From PALSA-612 sp046729255 (lineage in GTDB: Bacteria; Actinomycetota; Thermoleophilia; Gaiellales; Gaiellaceae), in assembly GCA_046729255.1 (NCBI GenBank), contig JBKPGF010000011.1:1-64000 (forward strand): a stretch of 64,000 nucleotides of DNA, in the 5' to 3' direction. Numbering within the stretch: position 1 is the first letter of the stretch; each line of letters begins with the position of its first letter. The notes under the pieces are model-generated. The model was not told where the DNA came from. It saw nothing but the letters and a program-made list of their open reading frames with translations, and ran no database searches. Positions 53,285 to 62,475 of the stretch are shown one piece after another. The position numbers were made by a program, and so were the translations under genes.

Positions 53285-55318
53285 GTGCGGACTACGCTGA
53301 AACGAGGGCAGGGGCGCAGCGCGGGCGCCGACGGCAACGGCCGCGCGATGCTGCCCCCCGACGCGCTGTCGCCGGTGACGGTGTACGAGGTGCAGCCGCC
53401 TCGCCGGACCGGCATGGGAATGCTCGGCCGCGTCCTAGGCGTCGTCGCGGCCGGTGCGCTGATGCTCGTCGTGTCGCTCGTCGGCGGCGTCTACCTCTGG
53501 CTGCACGAGAGCGTCGCGGCTGTCAGCGCGCACTCGGCCGATGTCAAGGCGGCGCAGACGACGCTCGACGGCGTGCCGCCCGCGGACAAGGCCGCGATCG
53601 GCCTCATCATCGGCTATGACCGTCGCCACGGCGAGGCCGAGGGAACGCCGTCACGGTCGGACACCCTCATGCTGCTGCGCGCCGACCCGCAGACGGACAC
53701 GATCTCGATGCTCTCGTTCCCGCGCGACCTCGTCGTCCCGATCCATTGCCCGGGCTCGGAATTCACCTCGAAGATCAACGCCGCCTACTCGACCTGCGGC
53801 GCGCGCGGGGCGCTCGACACCGTCCGCGACCTCACGGGGCTGCCCATCAACTACCTCATCACCGTCAACTTCCGCGGCTTCAAGAAGATCGTCAACACGC
53901 TGGGCGGTGTCTGGGTGGACGTCGACCGGCGCTACTACAACGACAACGCCGGCGTGAGCCCGGGCTTCGGCTTCGCGAAGATCAACCTCAAGCCCGGCTA
54001 CCAGCGACTCACGGGCGGCGCCGCGCTCGACTTCGTGCGCTACCGGCATACGGACTCGGACTTCCATCGCGTTGCGCGCCAGCAGCTGTTCGTGACCGCG
54101 ATGAAGGAGCAATTCGGCCGCGCGTTCTCGCTCACGAAGATCCCGAGCCTCGTCGGCGCGGTCACGAAAAACGTCGAGGTCGGTGTCGGCGGAGGCGGCG
54201 AGCTGACCGCACGCACGATCCTTCGCTACGCGCTCTTTGCGTACGGCCTCGAGGGCGGGCATTTCTTCCAGGAGAAGATCGAAGGCATCACGGGCTATTC
54301 CGAGCTGACGACGGACAGCGCGAACATCCAGGAGGCCGTCGCCGAGTTCTCGAACCCGGACGTCGAGGCGCCGAAGGTCGCGACGGCCGTCGCCCTCGAG
54401 CGCAAGCTGAGATCGTCGACGCCGAAGCCCGAGGACACGACCGTCACGCTCCTGAACGGCTATGTCGTCCCCGGCGCGGCCGCCGAAGCGCAGTACCTGC
54501 TCTCCCAGCGCGGCTACGCGACCGTCGAGCGGCCCTCGACCTCCACCGGGAATGCTCCCTGGGACGACCAGTTCCATACGAAGGTCTTCTACAACGGGAG
54601 CAAGCCGCGGGCGCGCGCTGCCGCAGTGGCGATGGCGAAGCTCTTCGGAGCCGCAGAAGCCGCCCCGTTCGCTCCGCGCCGGCAGTGCACCGGCCAGGCG
54701 CTGAAACAGCCCCGGAGCTGTCACCTGAAGCCACTCACGAACGGTGCGATGCTCACGGTCGTCGTCGGTCAGACTTTCCACAACACGCTCGCGCCCGTGC
54801 CGGCGAGGGTGGAGATCACGCGCGTGCCGCCCGACGTCCGCCGCGACCGCGCCGCCACCGTCTCCCTCGTCAGGGCGCAGAAGCCGAAGGTGGACTTCGA
54901 TCTTATGGTGCCCTCCGTGCTCGACCGCTCGTCCTCCGTCGACTCCGAGATGCCGGTGCGCACGTATCGGATCAACGGGGACTACGACGCCGTGCGGCTC
55001 GTCTTCCAGCGCGGTCTCGAGTACTGGGGCGTTCAGCAGATGAACTGGCGCGACGCACCCGCCCTCGACAGCCGCAGCCTCCACCGCGTGATCAACGGCC
55101 GCGGCTACGACTTCTACTACCGCGGGCGGAAGCTGCACATGATCGTCCTGCGCAAGGGCGACGCGTCGTACTGGGTCGTCAACACGCTGCTCGATTCGCT
55201 CTCGAACGAGACGATGATCGCCATCGCCAAGGGCCTGCAGCCGCTCGATGCGCCGAAGAAGGCGAAGGGTAAGGCCGCCAAGGCGAAGGCCAGGGCGAAG
55301 GCGAAGCCGGGCCAATGA
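53285..55318 (+). CDS. LytR-CpsA-Psr (LCP) family glycopolymer ligase
   Basis: 677 residues, long for the family. One helix at about 45-68; LCP domain about 95-300: SDTLMLLRADPQTDTISML, SFPRDLVVPI, DVDRRYYN, and RYRHTDSDFHRVARQQ, which hold the Arg/Asp residues that bind polyprenyl-pyrophosphate. The C-terminal part (about 385-650) adds an LytR_C-like domain (VTLLNGYVVPGAA) and a further region of unknown role, ending in a Lys/Ala tail. Moves glycopolymers from the lipid carrier to the wall. ugd-like gene follows with ATGA. Confidence 0.85.
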   Translation: MRTTLKRGQGRSAGADGNGRAMLPPDALSPVTVYEVQPPRRTGMGMLGRVLGVVAAGALMLVVSLVGGVYLWLHESVAAVSAHSADVKAAQTTLDGVPPADKAAIGLIIGYDRRHGEAEGTPSRSDTLMLLRADPQTDTISMLSFPRDLVVPIHCPGSEFTSKINAAYSTCGARGALDTVRDLTGLPINYLITVNFRGFKKIVNTLGGVWVDVDRRYYNDNAGVSPGFGFAKINLKPGYQRLTGGAALDFVRYRHTDSDFHRVARQQLFVTAMKEQFGRAFSLTKIPSLVGAVTKNVEVGVGGGGELTARTILRYALFAYGLEGGHFFQEKIEGITGYSELTTDSANIQEAVAEFSNPDVEAPKVATAVALERKLRSSTPKPEDTTVTLLNGYVVPGAAAEAQYLLSQRGYATVERPSTSTGNAPWDDQFHTKVFYNGSKPRARAAAVAMAKLFGAAEAAPFAPRRQCTGQALKQPRSCHLKPLTNGAMLTVVVGQTFHNTLAPVPARVEITRVPPDVRRDRAATVSLVRAQKPKVDFDLMVPSVLDRSSSVDSEMPVRTYRINGDYDAVRLVFQRGLEYWGVQQMNWRDAPALDSRSLHRVINGRGYDFYYRGRKLHMIVLRKGDASYWVVNTLLDSLSNETMIAIAKGLQPLDAPKKAKGKAAKAKARAKAKPGQ

Positions 55319-56607
55319 GCCGCATCGGCGTCTTCGGAGCCGGGTACGTCGGCCTCGTCACTGGTGCGTGCTTCGCCGAGCTCGGCCACGACGTCGTCGT
55401 CCGCGACGTTCTCCCGGAGCGGATCGATGCGCTCCTGGCCGGCGAGATCCCGATCCACGAGCCTGGCCTGCAGGAGGTCGTCGAGCGCGCCGGTGGCCGC
55501 CTCCGCTTTACGCTCGACGTCGCCGAGGCCCTCGAGGGCGCCGAGTTCGCGTTCGTCGCCGTCGGCACTCCTCCGCTCTACTCGGGCGATCCCGATCTCT
55601 CGGCGGTGTGGACCGTCGTCGACGAGCTTCCGGTGGGCGTGGAGGCGACCCTCGTCATGAAGAGCACCGTTCCACCGGGCACCGGCGAGAAGGTGCGAAG
55701 GGCTCTCGAGACGCGCGGGCTGAGCGACGTCGGCTACGTATCCAATCCGGAGTTCCTCGCCGAGGGCACCGCCGTCCACGACTTCACGAACCCCGACCGC
55801 GTCGTCGTCGGCGCGTTCGAGCCCGAGCACGCGGCGCGGGTCGCCGCCCTCTACGAGCCCTTGGACACGACGATCGTGCGTACCGATGTCGCCTCCGCGG
55901 AGATGATCAAGCTCGCGTCGAACGCGTTCCTCTCCACCCGCATCAGCTTCATCAACGAGATCGCGAGCGTCTGCGAGCTCGTCGGCGCGGACGTCGTCGA
56001 CGTCGCCGCCGGTATCGGCCTCGACCACCGGTTGGGGCCGCACTTCCTGAAGGCGGGCCTCGGCTTCGGCGGCTCGTGCTTCCCGAAGGACGTCTCCTCC
56101 CTGAAACAGCTTGCGGGAAACTCGGGGTATCACTTCCAGCTGCTGGCCGCCGTCATCGAGGTCAACGAGCTCCAGCGGCGCCGCGTCATCCAGAAGCTCG
56201 AGAAGCATCTCGGTGACCTCCACGGCAAGGAGATCGCCCTGCTCGGGCTCGCGTTCAAACCGGGCACCGACGACCTGCGCGAGGCGCCGAGCCTCGTCAT
56301 TGCCGCCCGCCTCCTCGCCGAGGGCGCGGAGCTGCGGACGTGGGACCCGGTCGCGGACGGGAGCGCGCTGCTGCCCGAGGCAACGGCTGCCTCGACGGTG
56401 CTCGACGCGATCCGGGACGCGGATGCGGCCGTGATCGTGACGGAGTGGCCCGAAGTGGCGACTCTCGCCACGCCGGAGGCGTACGCCGCGATGCGGCGCC
56501 CCATCGTCGTGGACGGGCGCAATACCCTCGACCCCGAGGCGATGCGCGCGCTCGGCTTCGTCTACGAGGGCGTCGGCCGGCCCGTGCCGGTCGAGGTCGA
56601 GAGCTAG
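55315..56607 (+). CDS. UDP-glucose/GDP-mannose dehydrogenase
   Basis: 430 residues. NAD-binding GAGYVGLVTGACFAELGHDV; catalytic cysteine C255 in GFGGSCFPKDV; C-terminal GLAFKPGTDDLREAPS. Oxidises a nucleotide sugar to its uronate. UDP-glucose is the most common substrate; sequence alone does not settle it. Overlaps the LCP stop (ATGA). Confidence 0.9.
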   Translation: MSRIGVFGAGYVGLVTGACFAELGHDVVVRDVLPERIDALLAGEIPIHEPGLQEVVERAGGRLRFTLDVAEALEGAEFAFVAVGTPPLYSGDPDLSAVWTVVDELPVGVEATLVMKSTVPPGTGEKVRRALETRGLSDVGYVSNPEFLAEGTAVHDFTNPDRVVVGAFEPEHAARVAALYEPLDTTIVRTDVASAEMIKLASNAFLSTRISFINEIASVCELVGADVVDVAAGIGLDHRLGPHFLKAGLGFGGSCFPKDVSSLKQLAGNSGYHFQLLAAVIEVNELQRRRVIQKLEKHLGDLHGKEIALLGLAFKPGTDDLREAPSLVIAARLLAEGAELRTWDPVADGSALLPEATAASTVLDAIRDADAAVIVTEWPEVATLATPEAYAAMRRPIVVDGRNTLDPEAMRALGFVYEGVGRPVPVEVES

Positions 56608-56614
56608 ACGGACC

Positions 56615-57310
56615 GTGGAGGCGATCATCCTCGCCGGCGGTAAGGCCGAGCGGCTCGGAGACACGGCCGCGGGCCGGCCAAAGTCGCTCGTCCCCGTCGC
56701 AGGCAGGCCACTTGCCGCCTACCAGGTGGCGGCGCTCGCGGCGGCGGGCGTCGATCACGTCATCCTCAGCTGCGCCGCAGGAGTGGGTGGGGAGTTCGAG
56801 CGGGAGCTGACCGGCCTCGGCGCCGACGTCACGATCGCCGAGGAGCCAGAGCCGCTCGGGCGTGGGGGAGGGCTGCGCTTCGCCGCCGCCTCTCGGCGTG
56901 AGAACGGGGACTTCTACGCGCTGAACGGCGACGAGCTGCTCGCGCTCGACCTCTCTGCCCTCCTCGACCGACACCACGAGGCCGGTGCGGCCGCGACGAT
57001 CACCGTCACCCAGCCTGAGTCCTCGTTCGGCGTCGTCCAGGTCGACGGCGGCGACATGGTGACCGGCTTCGAGGAGGCGGCCCGCGTGCCGTACTGGGTG
57101 AGCTGCGGCGTGTACGTGCTCGGCGACGAGGCCGCTGAGGCGTTGCCCGAGCGCGGCGACCACGAGACGAGCACGTTCCCGCAGCTCGCCGAGGCAGGGC
57201 GGCTCGCGGCCTATCGCTACGACGGCATCTGGATCACCGTCAATACGCCGAAGGATCTCCGCCGCGCGGAGGAGTACGTGACCGCGAACCCGGACTGGCT
57301 GGCCGCATGA
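56615..57310 (+). CDS. Sugar nucleotidyltransferase
   Basis: 231 residues. ILAGGKAERLG and RPKSLVPVAGRPL are the nucleotide and sugar-phosphate loops; ALNGDELLALD holds the metal aspartate. A mannose- or glucose-1-phosphate nucleotidyltransferase; no C-terminal LbH domain. GTG start. Next gene overlaps (ATGA). Confidence 0.85.
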   Translation: MEAIILAGGKAERLGDTAAGRPKSLVPVAGRPLAAYQVAALAAAGVDHVILSCAAGVGGEFERELTGLGADVTIAEEPEPLGRGGGLRFAAASRRENGDFYALNGDELLALDLSALLDRHHEAGAAATITVTQPESSFGVVQVDGGDMVTGFEEAARVPYWVSCGVYVLGDEAAEALPERGDHETSTFPQLAEAGRLAAYRYDGIWITVNTPKDLRRAEEYVTANPDWLAA

Positions 57311-57690
57311 CCACCGGCTGCACAGTCCAGCCGCGTCGTGTCGACAAGCCCTGGGGCTGGGAGCTCATCTGGGCCCTGACCGAGCACTACTGCGGGAAGC
57401 TCCTCTTCGTGCGCGCCGGCGAGGCGCTCTCGCTCCAGTACCACGAGCAGAAGGACGAATCGTGGTACGTGCAGGAGGGTCGCGCAGAGCTCGAGCTGTC
57501 GGCGGTGGGCGACGCCGAGCGCGAGATCGTCGAGATCGGACCGGGCGACTGCTTCCGCTTCGAGCCGCTCACCGTTCATCGGTTGCGTGCGATCGAAGAC
57601 ACCCTCGTGATCGAGGTGTCGACGCCCGACATCGACGACGTCGTGCGTCTCGAGGACGCCTACGGCCGAGAGGGCACCTCCCAACCTTGA
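57307..57690 (+). CDS. Cupin, mannose-6-phosphate isomerase-like
   Basis: 127 residues, single cupin. The histidines/glutamates sit in SLQYHEQKDESWYVQEG and a later HRLRA; this is the type II PMI C-terminal cupin pattern. Alone after a nucleotidyltransferase, it likely works with it (GDP-mannose supply). Its stop TGA 57688-57690 lies in the MerR operator. Confidence 0.75.
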   Translation: MTTGCTVQPRRVDKPWGWELIWALTEHYCGKLLFVRAGEALSLQYHEQKDESWYVQEGRAELELSAVGDAEREIVEIGPGDCFRFEPLTVHRLRAIEDTLVIEVSTPDIDDVVRLEDAYGREGTSQP

Positions 57691-57708
57691 CGCAACTGTG
57701 TTAAGGTT
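57683..57708 (+). promoter_or_regulatory. MerR-type operator/promoter
   Basis: Dyad AACCTT (57683-57688) and AAGGTT (57703-57708) with matching inner bases (AC, CA / TG, GT at mirrored places). ACCTT/AAGGT arms are typical of MerR-family sites. TAAGGT (57702-57707) is a -10, 7 nt before the GTG start of merR, so the site controls its own operon (merR-ahcY). It overlaps the cupin stop. Confidence 0.55.
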
Positions 57709-57714
57709 CTCCGC

Positions 57715-58038
57715 GTGGAGCGACTGCCGATCGGTGAGGCTGCCCGCCGCACGGGTTGGTCTCCTCGCATGCTCCGCTACCTCGAGCAGGCGGGGCTCGT
57801 CGAGCCTCCGAGGTCGGCGAGCGGCTACCGCAGCTACGGGCTGACCGAGCTGAACCGGCTGCGCTCGCTCCGCGAGCTCCTCGTCCGCTTCGGCGTCGAG
57901 ATCGGCGACGTGGCGTTCGCCGCCAGGCTGCGGGGGGATGCCGCCCTGCGGGCGGCCGTCGACGGCTGGCTCGCCGGCATGGAGCTCGAAGCTCTCGAAT
58001 GGGAACAGCGCAAGCACGAGCGGCTACTGGCCGCATAG
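57715..58038 (+). CDS. MerR-family regulator
   Basis: 107 residues. Winged-helix with IGEAARRTGWSPRMLRYLEQ and the wing GYRSYGLTELNRL; short C-terminal helix, no obvious ligand domain or metal-binding cysteines. GTG start. Sits ahead of ahcY with a 21-nt gap, suggesting control of the methyl cycle; the signal is unknown. Confidence 0.85.
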   Translation: MERLPIGEAARRTGWSPRMLRYLEQAGLVEPPRSASGYRSYGLTELNRLRSLRELLVRFGVEIGDVAFAARLRGDAALRAAVDGWLAGMELEALEWEQRKHERLLAA

Positions 58039-58059
58039 CGAACGACTGGAGAGGGAACA

Positions 58060-59328
58060 TTGGCTGCTACGAAGCGATATGACGTAAAGGATCTGGGCCT
58101 CGCCCCCGAGGGCAAGAGGCGGATCGAGTGGGCCGACCGGCAGATGCCCGTGCTGGGGGCAATCCGCGACCGCTTCCAGCGCGAGAAGCCGCTCGCCGGC
58201 TACCGCGTCTCGGCATGCCTCCACGTGACGACCGAGACCGCGAATCTCATGCGCACCCTCACGGCGGGCGGTGCCGACGTCGTGCTCTGCGCCTCCAACC
58301 CGCTGTCGACGCAGGACGACACCGCCGCGGCGCTCGTGGAGGAATACGACGTCTCGGTCTTCGCGATCAAGGGCGAGGACAACGACACGTACTACTCACA
58401 CATCGACGCGGCCGTCGACCACAAGCCGCATCTGACGATGGACGACGGCGCCGACGTGATCGGCGTCCTCCACTCCGCGCGGCGCGAGCAGCTCGGCGAG
58501 ATCATCGCCGGCACGGAGGAGACGACGACCGGCGTCATCCGTCTAAAAGCGCTCGAGGCGGACGGCAAGCTCGGCTTCCCGATCATTGCCGTCAATGACG
58601 CGAAGACGAAGCACCTCTTCGACAACCGCTACGGCACGGGGCAGTCGACGATCGACGGGATCGTCCGCGCGACGAACATCCTGCTCGCCGGGCGGCGGTT
58701 CGTCGTCGCCGGCTACGGCTGGGTCGGCCGCGGTGTCGCCATGCGCGCTCGCGGCATGGGGGCGCACGTCATCGTCACCGAGGTCGAACCCGTCTGCGCG
58801 CTCGAGGCGGCCATGGACGGCTACGAGGTGCTCACGATGTCGCAGGCCGCTCGGGTCGGCGACATCTTCTGCACGGCCACCGGCGACAAGAACGTCATCT
58901 CCGCCGACCACCTGGCGAACATGAAGGACGGCGCCATCCTCGCCAACACCGGCCACTTCAACGTCGAGATCGAGATCCCGGCGCTGCGCGGGCTCGCCGC
59001 AGAGGTGCGCGCTGCTCGCGAGTTCGTCGAGGAGTTCCTGCTTGAGGACGGTCGCAGGATCTACCTCATCGCCGACGGGCGGCTCGTAAACCTCGCCGCG
59101 GCGGAGGGGCACCCCGCGTCTGTCATGGACATGTCGTTCGCGAACCAGGCGCTCGCGGCCGAGTACGCCGTCGAGAACGCGGCCCGGCTCGAGCGGCGTG
59201 TCTACCCGGTGCCGGAGGAGATCGACGCGGAGATCGCCCGTTTGAAGCTCGCGTCGATGGGCATCGAGATCGACACGCTGACCGAGGAGCAGGAGCGCTA
59301 CCTCGCCTCGTGGGACGAGGGCACATAG
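58060..59328 (+). CDS. ahcY: S-adenosylhomocysteinase
   Basis: 422 residues. NAD-binding GYGWVGRGVAMRARGMGA (near 218); TAGGADVVLCASNPLSTQDD and GHFNVEIEI are signatures. Splits S-adenosylhomocysteine to adenosine and homocysteine. The length is near the bacterial short form (no 40-residue insert). TTG start at 58060 with GAGAGGGA upstream. Follows merR. Confidence 0.95.
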   Translation: MAATKRYDVKDLGLAPEGKRRIEWADRQMPVLGAIRDRFQREKPLAGYRVSACLHVTTETANLMRTLTAGGADVVLCASNPLSTQDDTAAALVEEYDVSVFAIKGEDNDTYYSHIDAAVDHKPHLTMDDGADVIGVLHSARREQLGEIIAGTEETTTGVIRLKALEADGKLGFPIIAVNDAKTKHLFDNRYGTGQSTIDGIVRATNILLAGRRFVVAGYGWVGRGVAMRARGMGAHVIVTEVEPVCALEAAMDGYEVLTMSQAARVGDIFCTATGDKNVISADHLANMKDGAILANTGHFNVEIEIPALRGLAAEVRAAREFVEEFLLEDGRRIYLIADGRLVNLAAAEGHPASVMDMSFANQALAAEYAVENAARLERRVYPVPEEIDAEIARLKLASMGIEIDTLTEEQERYLASWDEGT

Positions 59329-60125
59329 GGGCTGATCCCGTCGTCGGGCTGCTGCACCCGGGGGAGATGGGTGCTGCGCTCGCGATGCAGCTGACAACCA
59401 AGCGGCGCACTGTCCTCTGGGCCTCGGCTGACCGTGGAGAGGACACCGCCCGGCGTGCCGAGGACGCCGGCCTACAAGAGGTCGAAAGCGTCGAGGAGCT
59501 AACGAGGTCGAGCGACCTCATCTTGAGCGTGTGCCCTCCGCACGCGGCTCTGGCAGTCGCGAGGTCTGTGTCGAGCTTCACGGGCATCTTCGTCGATGCG
59601 AACGCCGTCTCGCCGATGACGGCTCGCGAGATCGCGAAGGTGATCGAGGAGGGCGGCGGCCGGCTCGTGGACGGAGGCATCGTCGGGCCGCCGCCACGAG
59701 ACGCCATCGCCACCCGGCTGTACCTGTCAGGGCTCGATGCGCCCCAGGTCGCCGACCTGTTCGACGACACACTCGTCCAGGCCCGCGTCGTCTCCGACGA
59801 GGCGGGGTCGGCCTCGGCCGTTAAGATGGCGTACGCGGCGTGGACGAAGGGTGCGGCGGCGCTCCTCCTAGCAATTCGCGCAGTCGCCCGCGAGGAGGGC
59901 GTCGAGGAGCCGCTCCTCGCCGAGTGGCGCGAGTCGATCCCCGACCTGCCGGAACGGTCGGTGCGCGCGGCGCGCGCCGCCGACACCAAGGGGTGGCGCT
60001 GGGTGGGGGAGATGGAGGAGATCGCCCGAACGTTCGAGGCCGCCGGCCTGCCCGGCGGATTCCACGAAGCGGCGGCCGAGATCTATCGCCGTACGCCCGA
60101 GCTCACGGAGGAGCTCGGGCGGTGA
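59310..60125 (+). CDS. NAD(P)-dependent dehydrogenase, DUF1932 type
   Basis: 271 residues. Rossmann fold VVGLLHPGEMGAALA at the start, then a helical C-terminal DUF1932 domain (GSASAVKMAYAAWTKGAAA). Related to 6-phosphogluconate/beta-hydroxyacid dehydrogenases. GTG 59310 overlaps ahcY by 19 bp. Substrate not known. mtnA overlaps its stop. Confidence 0.8.
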   Translation: MGRGHIGADPVVGLLHPGEMGAALAMQLTTKRRTVLWASADRGEDTARRAEDAGLQEVESVEELTRSSDLILSVCPPHAALAVARSVSSFTGIFVDANAVSPMTAREIAKVIEEGGGRLVDGGIVGPPPRDAIATRLYLSGLDAPQVADLFDDTLVQARVVSDEAGSASAVKMAYAAWTKGAAALLLAIRAVAREEGVEEPLLAEWRESIPDLPERSVRAARAADTKGWRWVGEMEEIARTFEAAGLPGGFHEAAAEIYRRTPELTEELGR

Positions 60126-61054
60126 CCGAGCTCGAGCCGGAGGCCATCGTCCGCCTGGAGGACGGTGCCGTCGTCCTCCTCGACCAGCGACGACTGCCGG
60201 ACGAGGAGGTCGAGCTCGAGTGCTGCAACGCCGCCGAGGTGGCGGAAGCTATACGGGGGCTCGCCATCCGCGGCGCGCCGGCGATCGGGGTCGCCGCTGC
60301 GTACGGCTACGCACTGGCGGCGGAGCTGGGCCACGACCTCGACGAGGCGGATCATGTCTTACGTTCATCGCGGCCGACGGCCGTCAACCTCGCCTGGGCT
60401 CTCGACCGGATGCTGGATGATCCGACGCCCGACCGGGCACGGGAGATCCACGCCGAAGAGGTCGCGCGCTGCCGGCGCATGGCCGAGCACGCGCTCGAGC
60501 TATTCGGGCCGGGCACGCGCGCGCTGACGCATTGCAACACCGGAGGTCTGGCGACGGGGGGCTATGGCACCGCCCTCGGTGCGATCCGACTCGCCTGGGA
60601 GCGAGGGCTCGTTGAGCACGTGTGGGCCACGGAGACTCGTCCGCTGCTGCAAGGCTCGCGCCTCACGGCCTGGGAGCTCGACCGTCTCGGCATTCCGTTC
60701 TCGGTCGTCGTCGACAGCGCTTCCGGATCGCTGATCGCACGCGGGCTCGTCGACGTCGTGCTGACCGGCGCCGACCGCATCGCGGCGAACGGCGACACGG
60801 CCAACAAGATCGGCACGTACGGTCTGGCCGTGCTCGCGCAACGTCATGACGTGCCGTTCGTGGTCGTCGCGCCGACGTCGACGATCGACCACGAGGCCGC
60901 GGACGGCGACGCCATTCCGATCGAGGAGCGTGCCGCCGCCGAGGTCAGCGGCCGCTATCCCGCGACGAACCCTGCCTTCGATGTCACGCCGGCCGCGCTG
61001 ATTGCCGCGATCGTGACCGAGGACGGCGTGAGGCGAGGCGCCCTCGTCGGATGA
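60122..61054 (+). CDS. mtnA: S-methyl-5-thioribose-1-phosphate isomerase
   Basis: 310 residues from GTG 60122 (GTGA overlap). LLDQRRLP, IRGAPAIGVAAAYG, VWATETRPLLQGSRL and LTGADRIAANGDTANKIGTY are family signatures; catalytic C138 (HCNTGG) and D218. First step of methylthioadenosine salvage or the MTA-isoprenoid shunt. The upstream part of the open frame is inside the DUF1932 gene. Confidence 0.93.
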   Translation: MTELEPEAIVRLEDGAVVLLDQRRLPDEEVELECCNAAEVAEAIRGLAIRGAPAIGVAAAYGYALAAELGHDLDEADHVLRSSRPTAVNLAWALDRMLDDPTPDRAREIHAEEVARCRRMAEHALELFGPGTRALTHCNTGGLATGGYGTALGAIRLAWERGLVEHVWATETRPLLQGSRLTAWELDRLGIPFSVVVDSASGSLIARGLVDVVLTGADRIAANGDTANKIGTYGLAVLAQRHDVPFVVVAPTSTIDHEAADGDAIPIEERAAAEVSGRYPATNPAFDVTPAALIAAIVTEDGVRRGALVG

Positions 61055-61779
61055 AGCTCCTGGTGCTCGCCGCCGGGTACGCGACGAGGCTGTACCCGCT
61101 CACGCGCGACCGCCCGAAGGCGCTGCTGCCCGTCGGCGGCAAGCCGATGGCAGACCGCGTGCTCGACGCCCTGGCGCCGGTCGGGTTCGACGGAAGGTAC
61201 GTCGTCACGAATGCGAAGTTCGCCCCGCACTTCCGCGAGTGGGCCGAGGGTAAGGACGTGACCGTCGTCGACGACGGGACGACCAGCGACGACGACCGGC
61301 TGGGAGCGATCGGCGACATAGGCTTCGTCGTCGACCGTGAGGGCATCGACGATGACCTCGTCGTGGTGGCGGGAGACAATCTGTTCTCGGAGACGCTCGA
61401 GGACTTCGGCCGGCTCGCGCGCGAGCAGGGAACCGCGCTGCTCGCCGTCCATGACGTGGGAGACCTCGAGCTGATCCGCGGCCGCTACAACTCGATCGAG
61501 GTCGACGCGCACGGTCGCATCACGTACTTCGAGGAGAAGCCGAACGAGCCGCGCTCGACGCTCTCCGGCATCGCGCTCTACTTCTACCCGCGCGACACGC
61601 TGCGGCTCATCCGCGAGTACCTCGGCACCGGGAACAACCCGGACCAGCCGGGCCGGCTCGTGCAGTGGCTGTACCCGCGGGTGGACGTCTACACATGGCC
61701 GGTTCCGGGCGACTGGTACGACATCGGCTCGCGCGAGCAGCTCGAGGAGGCAGACCGGATCTTTTCGGCGCGAAGCTGA
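61051..61779 (+). CDS. Sugar nucleotidyltransferase (RmlA-like)
   Basis: 242 residues. VLAAGYATRLYPLTRDRPKA and LPVGGKPM are the substrate loops; VVAGDNLF has the metal aspartate. Single domain; glucose- or mannose-1-phosphate family. ATGA overlap with mtnA. Confidence 0.85.
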   Translation: MKLLVLAAGYATRLYPLTRDRPKALLPVGGKPMADRVLDALAPVGFDGRYVVTNAKFAPHFREWAEGKDVTVVDDGTTSDDDRLGAIGDIGFVVDREGIDDDLVVVAGDNLFSETLEDFGRLAREQGTALLAVHDVGDLELIRGRYNSIEVDAHGRITYFEEKPNEPRSTLSGIALYFYPRDTLRLIREYLGTGNNPDQPGRLVQWLYPRVDVYTWPVPGDWYDIGSREQLEEADRIFSARS

Positions 61780-61804
61780 CGCAGAGACGTGGCACGACCG
61801 GGCC

Positions 61805-61810
61805 TACGGT
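61805..61810 (+). promoter_or_regulatory. -10 element ahead of comF
   Basis: TACGGT, then 6 nt, then GTG 61817. Confidence 0.35.
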
Positions 61811-61816
61811 GGCCGG

Positions 61817-62472
61817 GTGCTCGATCTCCTCTTTCCACGGCGCTGCATCGTTTGTCGTAGCCCGGGATCCGAGCTCTGCACAGACTGCCTCGATGATCTG
61901 CGCCGTATCCCGCTGCCGCTCTGCGAGCGCTGCGGCGCGCCCACTGCCTGGCCGGTGCGACGGTGCGGCGAATGCGCGGGGCGGAGGCTGTCCTTCGCCT
62001 CGGCGCGAGCGGCGATCGTCTACGAAAAGACCGCGCGTGCCTTCGTACGCAGCTGGAAGGAGCGCGGGCTGCGCGGCCTCACGTCCATCGCTGCCGATCT
62101 GGTAGTCCAGACGATCGCCCGCCCCGACGGCGGTGCGCTCTGCGCGGTGCCACCCGATCCCGACCGTGTGCTCACGCGTGGCGAGCACCCCGCGACGGCG
62201 CTCACCCGGGCGCTCGGCGAGCGCTGGAGCCTGTCCGTCGTCGCGCCCATCGCTCGTTCGGGGACGCGCCGACGTCAAGCCGGCCTCCCGCTCGCCGCTC
62301 GTCGCGGCAACGCCCGCGGGCGTTCGTCGCCGCAGGTACCGCGCCCGCGAGCGTCTGTCTCGTCGACGACGTGTACACGACTGGCGCCACCGTGAACGCA
62401 GCGGCGGCGGCGCTGCGTAAGGCAGGTGCGCGCCGCGTCGACGTCGTGAGCCTAGCGCGGGCCGTGCGGTGA
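61817..62472 (+). pseudogene. comF: ComF-like phosphoribosyltransferase-domain protein, frameshifted
   Basis: The first part reads to about 62320: zinc-ribbon cysteines (CIVC, CTDC, CERC, CGEC) and RRQAGLPLAARRGNARG. The expected end, VCLVDDVYTTGATVNAAAAA with ALRKAGARRVDVV, is one frame away and ends at 62472. One more G in the GGG run at 62318-62320 restores a single frame (ARGAFVAAG) of about 218 residues. VDDVYTTGAT is the PRPP motif. Family needed for DNA uptake in competent bacteria. Error in the sequence is as likely as real loss. Confidence 0.7.
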
Positions 62473-62475
62473 ACT

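Noticed and set aside
53651..55315. 554-residue minus-strand frame opposite the LCP gene
   Set aside because: Composition is that of a reversed GC-rich gene; the plus strand has a clear LCP domain.
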